From: Cryptomeria japonica
Taxonomy: Eukaryota > Streptophyta > Pinopsida > Cupressales > Cupressaceae
Reading direction: 5' to 3'
Length of the DNA: 64,000 nucleotides
Assembly (NCBI RefSeq): GCF_030272615.1
Contig: NC_081414.1
Coordinates: forward strand, 518,823,185 to 518,887,184
Part shown: positions 56,140 through 64,000 of the stretch, piece by piece
Numbering within the stretch: position 1 is the first letter of the stretch
How the letters are laid out: each line of letters begins with the position of its first letter
The notes under the pieces: generated by a model
The model's input: the letters and a program-made list of their open reading frames with translations, nothing else
Told to the model about the DNA's origin: nothing
Databases searched by the model: none
Made by a program: the position numbers and the translations under genes

Positions 56140-57315
56140 TGGGCATATCAAATTGACTTGGTAGAAATAGTATTTGTAAATGAAGAATGTGTTTGATGTG
56201 CCTAGGTAACCCTATATTAGTTAATTGGTAAATTCACTTTCCTTCTTCTTCTCATATTTTGACATTCAATGAATGGTCATAGTTAATGATGCATTTTTAT
56301 CAATGAAGAGTAGTGAGTGATTTCACTATAAAGTTAGCATGTAAGGAAAGATTGTTTTTATTGATCTCATTTGGAAACTAGGATATTAGTGGCATATTTA
56401 ATGTAAGGAAATATCATGATAAGCCAATTTGCATTCTTTTATAATGGTAGTGAAATGAAAAATAGTACAATAAAGATGATAGGCATATAGGGAGATATTT
56501 AAGTCACACTTATGTGATCTTGTTGGTTTACGTGCATAGGTGTGAATTGATTTACTATCGAAATTCTCTCCCTCTTTTCTCTATCTAGTTATGAAGATTC
56601 ATAGAAATGCTATTAAATGATGTAATTGAAAATTAAATAGAAATAATTGATTGTTTGTAAACGAATATTATGAGGCATGTACTAAGGAATGTCTGTTTCA
56701 TTCTGCACTAAAAACCAAAGTGTTTTGTTTTCCCTATGAGTGCATCATGTCAAGTAAGTAAACGAAATACTTTTTTATTATATTCTATAGGTAATACATA
56801 TAATTTAGATGTTTGATAGATCATGATGGGCAAAAATTAATGATTAAGATAATCCTATAACTACATGTATAACATGTGTAGGAAATAGGAAATTATTCTT
56901 TAGTGGTTTTGTTTTATTTTTAAAATATAGAAATGATGTTACTTCCTTACTTTAATTGATTCAGAAATTCTAGTAAATGGATAAATGATAATGTTGGGAA
57001 GGTGAGACTTGTGTATAAAGAGTGCATGGTATTAAAGTATAGTAGTTAGTCTAATATCCTTAGTCTCTATCATTCATTCTCTAACGCACTCGAGATGTGT
57101 TATCTTGGGTGTTGTGTAGAGGTTACTCCCTACAATCTGACTGAAAATGGTCACTTTTTTTTTTTTTTTTAATTGCGATAGTGTTTTGACTGTCTTTTGA
57201 CTTGTGTTTATTGTGACACTTCACCAAAGTTGGATGTGGTGACAATGAGATCAACATATAAGCTAGGTTTGTAAGTGCACTCGATTTCAATAGTGGGGAT
57301 CCCACCTGAGCAGAT
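56140..57315. other. AT-rich DNA, no recognised gene
   Basis: Before the LINE inserted, this was contiguous with 50218-50952 and may be internal sequence of the long-LTR element; no coding is seen. A poly-T run of ~18 lies near 57154-57171. The ORF at 57123-57305 crosses that run and is not credible. Confidence 0.5.
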
Positions 57316-57319
57316 TAGG

Positions 57320-58480
57320 TCCAAAAGAAAATTATAAAGTCTATGTATGAGACTGTGATGAAGGGGAGGTTTACCCTTACCAGAAGCCCTAGATATATAT
57401 TAAGACAGAGAGGACAAGACCTAGTAAGGAAATTTCATTCTTACCCCATGGCACAGGTGGTTCAATACAAGGAAGAGTTGAAGGTGGAATCTCCTCTTTC
57501 TGCCATCCAGAGTAAAATATTTCATGAGAAGAAGGGAAACCTCCTTCTAGATACCAAGAAGCTCTTATTTATTGTAGCTACTTTGGATTTTTAGAGACTA
57601 CCTCCCTAGGTTCAAAATAGTTAAAATATTCCTTGTAACTCCCCTTGGGCTTCTTGGGGAAGGAGATGCCATACATGGCTAAACCAGTCACTTTTGCAAT
57701 GGTCTCCTTAGAGACCACAAAGGAAACGCTCCCAATCTTAATAACTTCATTATCCCAGGCTTGAACAAAAGCCATAGAAAGTTTGGAATCATGGTCGATC
57801 ATCCCCTCCACATAAGAATCCAAATTACCCTAAATCACCTTACTCCAAAGCTCACCATTGTTTTTAACATCAGAGCATTCATCAGGTTCAACCTGGTTCA
57901 AATTACCTCCCATCTCCGAAAACCAAGAAGCCATAATGAGAAAGCGACAAATTTGATAGTAACAATGGTGGATACCAACAAAATTAAAGTCATGCCATCT
58001 TATCTAGCAAGGAAAGGAGAAGGCAAGAATAGAAAGTACCAAAAAGTTAATCTTGGGATTACACATCATTAATGGGTAAGTCATTTGATATTATGACACA
58101 ACCCATAATTGAGAATTCGTGCATGTGGGGCCACACTTTCAAATTATAACCATTGCATCAAGCCCTACCAACTTACCTGCCACCTTGTTTCCCTCACACC
58201 ACACGTGACAATATCTAAGATCACCAAGAGTAGGAAGAAGGGCGTGACAGTTGTCAATGAGAGAAGCAATCTTCGAGTCTGTCTTGGCCACCTCATTAAG
58301 TATCAAATATGTGTTGTGAGATTGACCTTTAACAATGATTTTTCTTAAACCCTTATCCTTGGCAGCAACAAGCCTGTGAAATACAACAACTAATTTAGCC
58401 ATGCTAGAGGTTTGTACACCAAGGTTTGCCACATAAGAAAGAATTAGACTGCCAAATGAATCTTCAATCATGCCACCCCC
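57320..58480 (-). pseudogene. LINE copy 2, inverted 5' segment: RNase H end and third-ORF start
   Basis: On the minus strand the RNase H C-terminal half is readable (GLRKIIVKGQSHNTYLILNE, CHALLPTLGDLRYCHVW and EGNKVAGKLVGL, stop at 58139). About 225 bp later MGG opens the third ORF (57913). It continues with a DNEVIKIGSVSFVVSKETIA phrase matching the globular N-terminal part of copy 1, with one internal stop. Below ~57578 the match is weak and frameshifted; a VPWGKNEISLL-like phrase near 57440 may still belong. The segment meets the plus-strand piece of the same LINE head to head near 58480. Confidence 0.75.
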
Positions 58481-59475
58481 TCTTGCCCAACTTGAAGATG
58501 AGAGAGATGTTGAAATCCCTTCTAAGGAGGAATTTCTTCCTAAAGCTAATATTAATACTGTAGAGTTTGACTTTGAGGAGTACAACATACAGGAAGTGGA
58601 TATCGAGGATTTCATTTAGGACATTGTTGTTCCTTAAGATGAGGATGAAGTTGAGGATGACTAGAGGATCAAGTTGTTGAAAATTTAGGAGATCATGATC
58701 AAGCCATTAAAAACCCTTTTGAGAACCTCAAGGATTCTACTAATGAATTTAACAAAGATGCTAGATTGGTTGCCAACCTTCAAACTTAAGTCACAGACAT
58801 GTAGGTGAGAATGAATGAGATGGAAAATACAGCTAAGGAATTGAGAGTCAATAAAAATATCTTGGAAATTGTTGTTGACTCTTACTATTATCAAAGATAG
58901 CATTGTGTCTAAGGTTGTGATAGGTATGATGTCTAGTGAAATTAAGATTAATAATAAAATCAAGAAGAATGTAGGGAATGGTGAGGAGAATCAAGAAGAC
59001 ACTCAAAGCCACAAATCTATTTAGGGAGACTAGAAGAACCTATAGACGTTGGAAAAGAATTGGGGCCTTATCAATGACCCTAATAATTAGTTTTAATGGC
59101 TCTATTTTATTTTTGTTGTTTAGTTAATATTGGTGGTTGTTTCATGTTAGATATTCATGTTATGTTTAATTCCTTTTCTATGATGTACTACTCTCACTTT
59201 AAGACTTTATTAATGCATGTGTGCATCTTTATGCTTATGGTTAATAGGTTAACTGCTAGCATTGGTTTTAAGTACTATTTTGGGTATTTTAGGAATGATT
59301 GTTCTAGTTATAATGGTTTTTATTGCGTAAGAGGAGGCTTCTAGGGATTTTGGTTATCGTAATGCTTCTAGTCATTTTTGGGCTAGTTGTTGTCTCATTG
59401 GGTTTATCTTCTGACTTTTTGTTTTGTTAATGGGATCGAGGTCCTCTCCTTGATTATATACTAAAAAAAATTAAT
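58481..59475 (+). pseudogene. LINE copy 2, 3' segment: third-ORF C-terminal part and tail
   Basis: The plus strand reads an acidic stretch (EDERDVEIPSKEEF, EYNIQEVDIEDF) like the middle of the third ORF, then broken coiled-coil phrases (MNEMENTAKELR-like; IKINNKIKKNV). A T/G-rich 3' region follows, with a GGGATCGAGGTCCTCTCCTT tail and A run near 59461-59470. Many stops are present. Together with the inverted segment on its left this forms one insertion with an inverted 5' part. Confidence 0.7.
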
Positions 59476-59611
59476 AATAGTATAAACTAAAGCATTGTAA
59501 TATTTACTATGTAAATTCAAGCTATAACTTTTTGAAATAAATAAAAAGAATAATTACTATCACTTTTGTTTTTATTTTTGAATCAATTTTTATTATTTTA
59601 TTAATTTACAA
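59476..59611. other. AT-rich spacer between LINE copies
   Basis: Only A/T-rich sequence without features. Confidence 0.5.
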
Positions 59612-60895
59612 CTTTCATTATAATTTTTTTTCGTAAGATAAACAGGTTTTACAGGGACCCGAAACCCAAATTCATTAAAAAAATAAGCAAAGTTAACTAG
59701 AGTCTAACCAGCTGCTAAACAACAACAGAAATAGGGGATGCACCCTAGAGAGTCAAACCACAAAAAACACATGAAAAACAAAAAACACCAGCAAAAGACA
59801 ACTAAGTAAGAGCTTTCATAAGCTCATCATTCATCTAGATCACACTATTATTGATCTCCTGGAGTTCTTCCATGATGAACCACAAACTACCTCTTTCCTA
59901 TTTTTTGCTCTTGGTCCTAGTAGAGGGCCCCGTAGATACCTGCATATCCTACTTTTCTTGTCTAGGTTAATGTCTGATGATAGGTCGGATCTGGTCATTT
60001 GAGCTTTCTGTAAGGTGATTTCCTCATTCACTCTTTTGAGGCCTTCAACACTATTATACATTTCCTCCTTACTAACCTCCACCAAGCCCTTGATTTTACC
60101 CTTTAAATCCTGGATTTCATTCTCCAACATGTCAATCCTAGCCTCACGCTCTGTCTTCATGACCTTAATATCTTCCACAATTTTTTGGGACAACTTTAGG
60201 AGTTTATCCATTTTATTAGGTGTCAGATTCTCAGTGAAGGAGTCAACGATATCCTTGATCCCTTGTTCCAAGAAATTAATTTCACTAAAAACCCATCGAA
60301 AGCATTTCTCCTGATTAGCAAACGAACTGCCTAGGAGCATGTCAACATCCATTTCATCACATTTAATCTCATTGTGGTCCACATTATGGGGGATATCAAG
60401 TTTAATTTTATTTTCCCCTTTTTCTTGAATCTCCGCCTTTTTCCAGTCTTTTGCTTTTTAAGATTTTGCGGGCCCTAACTTTGGGGATGAGAAACAAGGG
60501 TTTTCAACTTTTTCGCAACCCATCTAGGTGGATTTTTCCTGCTACCATTTGTGCCATGTGTGGGCTTATGTGGAGGACCCTCATCCTCTAAGGGCTTATA
60601 TTCTGAATCATCCAAAACATGGATGTCATTCCAGTCCATAGCAATTCTGCCCTCCACCTCACCAAAGTTCGTGTCTGAAACATCATGCACCTCATGGTTG
60701 GCTAAGATTTGGGGTTTCCCAAAACAGGGGACAGTTTAACCTCATGAGCCTTAGCATATTCCATAATAAGGAGGATTAACCCCTCATGCGAAACCGGGTT
60801 CTCCTCATTCTCAAAATGCTTATGAATGGAATTCTCGAGAGAGGACAACAAATAAAACGAAATTGAAGTAATTGTTCTTTTCAAAATTTATTAGA
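59612..60895 (-). pseudogene. LINE copy 3, 5'-truncated: third ORF and tail
   Basis: On the minus strand it starts inside the third ORF with SISFYLLSSLENSIHKHFEN and SHEGLILLIMEYAKAHE, matching YYLFRSLSKSLNKH and LLLLIYEHYK of copy 1. A middle part with WVAKKLKTL basic residues follows (60690-60475). A 180-codon stretch (60382-59840) then has a clear coiled coil (REARIDMLENEIQDLKGKIK) and a basic end. The GGGTCCCTGTAAAACCTG tail and A run end near 59622. The stops are few. It is a typical short LINE insertion; a target duplication was not identified. Confidence 0.75.
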
Positions 60896-61319
60896 ATTAG
60901 ATCATTACCTACCATGTCTAGTGCACATATTTTTTTATAATTATTTATTAAATATTATACTGATTATTAATTTTTAAATTAATAGTAACAAAATTTGAAA
61001 CCTCTATCATTTCATGGTACACTTCTATTAGCATATTTATGAAAAAATGAAAAAACAAAATAATCTATATTGATTGAGATTTTTCTAACATTTATTATTT
61101 TTCCTAATTTCTTAAATAAAAATCATTCTTCTCATAATAGATCCATTTATTACAAAAATTAACAAATATATAATTTATTTTAAAGATTGTAGGAATCGAG
61201 TAGCCCCTAATGAACGACAGTGCACTTGGTAAACGTTTTAATGTAACTAGCAATGTTGGCATGACATGTTCTTTGGTACCAAATGGGCTGGGGGATTGGA
61301 CCTCATGACCTAGTGCTTT
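60896..61319. other. AT-rich DNA, no recognised feature
   Basis: A short GC-richer phrase (near 61195-61320) contains TGGCATGACATGTTCTTTGG and other non-repetitive sequence but no ORF of note. Confidence 0.5.
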
Positions 61320-61932
61320 AGAAATATATATTATTAAAGGAAACATAATAAATATTATTTTTTATTAAACTAATACTAAGTGCCACATACTTACAAAATA
61401 TCATTTTCAAATGACTTTATTTGATCTCCAAATAAAATATTCTTTTTTGTTTTTGTTGAAATTTTGAGAATTGTAGAGGAGACTCTATTAAGGGTTTGTT
61501 TTAATCCTAAAGGAGTTTTATCCAAGGAAATTATCCAACCTCATTCAATTCAAACCACTTTAGATGAAACCTCTCAAGATTTAAATCATTAATTTTTTTA
61601 AAAGATATGCGATTTTAGGTAGAATCTAAATGTCCTATAAGTAGAACACATTATAGTGCAAATAGCTAAGTTGAATATAAAAATGTGCATTAATACCAGT
61701 ATCTAAAAATGGATAAGATTGAGACAATAATCTGAGACTAAAATATACCAATTATAGCAATAATTATATTAAGACGTTCTACCAAAACAATCCAAAATTA
61801 ACTGTATACTTATAATAATTATAATAAGGCATTTCATCGTGAAGCAAACTAAAATAAATATATAATGTGTATATGGAAATTTCATTGTTTATTGAAAACT
61901 TAAGCAAAGCATGATATAATTTCGAGATCACA
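61320..61932 (+). repeat. ~610-bp dispersed repeat, copy B
   Basis: Direct-orientation partner of 28306-28916, 33 kb away, with colinear matches over the whole length and scattered substitutions and small indels. Confidence 0.85.
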
Positions 61933-62305
61933 TGTCACAAAGGGAGTAAGATATGTATTCTTCATGAATTTTAGGGCCTTAAATAAACAAGTTTGTTTGA
62001 ACAAAATCAAACAACCATCAAAATACTTTGGTTTGAGAGGATTATTAGCGGCAAGGAAAGGAGGAAATCAAAATAGTAGCATGCTTTGAATGAATTAATA
62101 GCAGTTCTTATTGATAATACAAATATTAACTTCTTCGAGGACACTAGGAACTAGGAAACAAACAGGCAAATCAGTTTTCTAAAATCTCACAGACTCACTA
62201 ATGGTATTAATAGCCACTACAATAGCCAATCCATAGATAATTATTCAAAAGAGCCATTGAAATTCCGAAATCCCCTGAAGAATCAGAAATGTCATAAGCG
62301 GGGGA
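61933..62305 (-). other. Presumed 3' untranslated region and flank of the PLAC8 gene
   Basis: On the minus strand after the stop codon, sequence of moderate complexity runs to about 62110, where AATAAG and ATTAATTCATT occur as possible polyadenylation signals. No other gene is seen. Confidence 0.5.
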
Positions 62306-63086
62306 TCATTTTGCCATGGTTGAATAGCCAGGAGCTGCCATGGGGGTACCCATCCCCTGCTGTTGACCTCTCCAACCTGCAACAGGGCAAAAAATAAAAA
62401 TAAAAAAATCAACGCCAAACCCAGTTGAAGGATTGTAAAAATAAAGTAGTCACAGAAATGCATTTACCAAGAGCGGGATGATATCCCATGTGTTTGAGTT
62501 CTCTATATTCCTGGCACAGAGCGCATGAATCACAAAAGCAATGGACGAGACAATCTGTGCAGGGGCTCTCCGACAAGTTATATTTGGCCCGAATCTTGTT
62601 TCGGTACAGGCACGAATAGCAGCACCCACACCCCGTAAAAAAGCACAGTGCACCGTAGATCCATCCGCTCAAACCGCATGCTGCGTCAATTTCAACAAAT
62701 CAGCCTTACCGTACAATAATAACATCCAATAACTATATAATTGCTTAGAATTTATTTTTGCGCGTCTTATAAGGAGCACCCTCATCCACTATCTCTGCTA
62801 TTTGCCCAAAAGTGATGCAGGGGCAAAAGCATGTGAGACAACCTGCAGTCACACAACATTTTCATTATTTTTAATTCAAATTCGATCATATATGAGAAGG
62901 AAAAACGGCAGAGAATAATAAATAGATGGTTATACAATTGGAAGGATCTTGGGAGAAGGCACAGAGGCCAGAGGACCACTGTGTGGGACGAAGAGGGCCG
63001 CCTTGTTGAGGGTAATGATAAGGCGGCGCAGAGGGGTTTTGGAATGGCGGCGGCTGAAGTTCCTGCTCGGCCTTTGGGGCATACAT
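62306..63086 (-). CDS. PLAC8-domain protein (cell number regulator / plant cadmium resistance-like), 4 exons
   Basis: Coding exons on the minus strand: 63086-62936, 62842-62780, 62680-62468 and 62376-62306, totalling 498 nt (165 residues plus stop) with introns of 91-99 bp and GT..AG ends. Residues 1-35 are a Pro/Gln/Tyr-rich head ([16 protein letters not shown]). Then come [26 protein letters not shown] (the CC-x4-CPC signature), a hydrophobic [20 protein letters not shown] segment, [20 protein letters not shown] and YRELKHMG, and a short tail with a final Lys. Two membrane segments are expected. Family members act at the plasma membrane in metal (Cd, Zn) or calcium transport, or restrain cell number (FW2.2 type); which applies here is not decidable. 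The exon 2 donor (GG|GTGCTC) is weak but the frame fits. No lesion is seen. Confidence 0.92.
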
Positions 63087-63479
63087 CTTTCTTCGTTTTC
63101 AAAGTATTTATTTTAGCTCTGCAGGGAGGTCTATTTAACATGAAGAGAAGTCAGATGCCGTTCTCCGCTTTCAATTTTGGAGGCTTTGTCTGACCTTTCC
63201 AATGCATTGAACGAGTTATGGTGTCTTAACCGGTACAGCTTTCACAATGAGAGTTTGTGTCGAAACATGTTTTTCTTCACCAACAATAATTTAATCATTC
63301 AGCATTGATCGGGTATGTTACATACGCAATAATTTACTTAGTTTAGATTATTTTCCTGCCAAAAGCAAAGGGATGAGATGCATGGCCCGCCATCAAGGTG
63401 GCAATGTCTATCCAGTAGTCAGAAAGCATCTTTAATTATATTTGATAGTATATATTAAATAATTTTAAAACTAGAATAG
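63087..63479 (-). promoter_or_regulatory. Upstream region of the PLAC8 gene
   Basis: On the minus strand upstream of the ATG, AAATAAATAC lies ~25-35 bp before the start and GTTAAATAGACC ~65 bp before it. A clear TATAAA box is not evident, so the transcription start is not placed. No ORF is seen apart from antisense shadows. Confidence 0.4.
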
Positions 63480-63655
63480 TACTAGCTTACATATATTTGA
63501 TTTTAATCAAATATATATATAATAGGTCGAGAGATATCTTTCTCGAGGCGTCTATTAGAGTTTGGGGTACATGATAAAAATAGGCGCCTCGAGAAGGATA
63601 TCTCTCGGCGTATTATATATATATTTGATTAAAATCAAATATATGTAAGCTAGTA
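63480..63655. mobile_element. 176-bp inverted-repeat element (MITE-like)
   Basis: Arms of ~71 bp (63480-63550 and 63585-63655) are nearly perfect reverse complements around a 34-bp loop. The outer ends read TACTAGCTTACATATATTTG and its complement; the inner arms hold a TCGAGAGATATC..TCTCGAGGCG core. TA at both outer edges could be a 2-bp target duplication of the Tc1/mariner (Stowaway) type. It lies ~400 bp upstream of the PLAC8 start codon. No transposase is encoded. Confidence 0.85.
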
Positions 63656-63777
63656 GCAGTCGCAACATGGGAAACAATTCAAAATTCAAAATAGAACTAT
63701 ATAATATTATATTATTAATGTTTGTTGCAATAATATGTAATATTATTGTTGCAATTATTATTATTATTTTCTATTTG

Positions 63778-64000
63778 TTTGGGTTAGGGTTTAGTGTTAA
63801 GGTTAAGTTTATGGTTAGGGTTATAATTACATTTAGGGTTTACATCAAAGTTAGGGCTAGAATTAGGGTTATGGTTCAATTACATTAAGGTTGGGGTTAA
63901 ACTAGTATAAAAGTTCAATTAGGATTAGGGTTTGGGATATTTAAGGTTAGGAATAGATTAGGATAAAATTTCAATCTAGGTTAGGGTTAAGGTTATACTT
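63778..64000 (+). repeat. Degenerate telomere-like (TTTAGGG/TTAGGG) repeats
   Basis: GTTAGGGTTTAG-like words recur irregularly to the window end: TTAGGG or TTTAGGG at about 63785, 63816, 63834, 63852, 63864, 63926 and 63983, with GGTTAAGGTT variants between. The order is too irregular for a true telomere, so it is an interstitial telomere-like remnant or simple repeat that continues beyond the window. Confidence 0.75.

Noticed and set aside
57343-57594. 83-codon plus-strand ORF
   Set aside because: No recognisable family; it overlaps the region where the minus-strand LINE third ORF appears to continue with frameshifts.
62409-62672. Continuous ORF over PLAC8 exon 3 as a separate small gene
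   Set aside because: It is exon 3 read into introns; consensus splice sites and motif order place it in the four-exon gene.
62782-63141. 119-codon minus-strand ORF over the first PLAC8 exons
   Set aside because: It is in another frame and runs through intron 1; the PLAC8 frame starting at 63086 with splicing explains the conservation.
63667-63888. 73-codon Ile/Val-rich ORF next to the inverted repeat
   Set aside because: Its second half is a translation of telomere-like GTTAGGG repeats and its start is AT-rich low complexity.
1-64000. tRNA or rRNA genes
   Set aside because: None recognised by eye on either strand; a tRNAscan run would be needed to exclude degenerate copies.

Overview
The window looks like intergenic DNA from a large, repeat-rich plant nuclear genome. 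The plant assignment rests on a plant-type U6 snRNA copy, a four-exon PLAC8/cell-number-regulator-like gene, and plant Copia, Gypsy and L1-type elements. LTRs over 4 kb long, deep nesting and heavy decay of old elements suggest a gymnosperm (conifer or yew type). That last step is an inference and no sequence marker proves it. Nearly all of the 64 kb is transposon-derived; only one intact host protein gene is evident.

Layout. (1) 1-8.5 kb: short AT-rich repeats, then a 233-bp tandem repeat array split by a 4.9-kb solo LTR on the minus strand with a 5-bp target duplication. (2) 8.9-20.7 kb: a minus-strand LINE remnant holds a decayed Copia element (9012-20267), which itself holds a 4.2-kb solo LTR inserted in its protease codons. 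(3) 20.7-25.2 kb: a polypyrimidine tract and a second minus-strand LINE flanked by a long (~95 bp) direct repeat. (4) 25.4-29 kb: a U6 snRNA copy, a strong hairpin and small tandem duplications in otherwise featureless AT-rich DNA. (5) 29-50.2 kb: a third copy of the long-LTR family, still followed by its primer-binding site, is split by a gag-only LTR element (30.7-48.1 kb). That element is in turn split by a chromovirus-like Gypsy element and by a fragment with a 281-bp LTR and a GC-rich, unidentified coiled-coil ORF. (6) 51-61 kb: three copies of one LINE family. The first (50969-56123) has near-identical 16-bp flanking duplications and carries reverse transcriptase, RNase H and then an intact 514-codon third ORF. 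(7) 61.3-64 kb: a second copy of a ~610-bp dispersed repeat, the PLAC8 gene on the minus strand, a 176-bp inverted-repeat element and degenerate telomere-like repeats.

The best candidate for something undescribed is the LINE family with a third ORF after RNase H. Two independent copies keep the order RNase H, short spacer, ORF starting Met-Gly-Gly, and in one copy the whole unit lies between target-site duplications. The ORF encodes a globular N-terminal part, a basic nuclear-signal-like stretch, an acidic region, a coiled coil and a basic C-terminus, and could act as a relocated ORF1-like RNA-binding partner. One local copy also looks like a twin-priming (5' inversion) insertion.

All polyproteins read here are broken by stops, frameshifts or lost catalytic residues, so the elements look dead, although the third ORF of the first LINE copy is uninterrupted. 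Boundaries were read by eye, and no alignment or database search was run.
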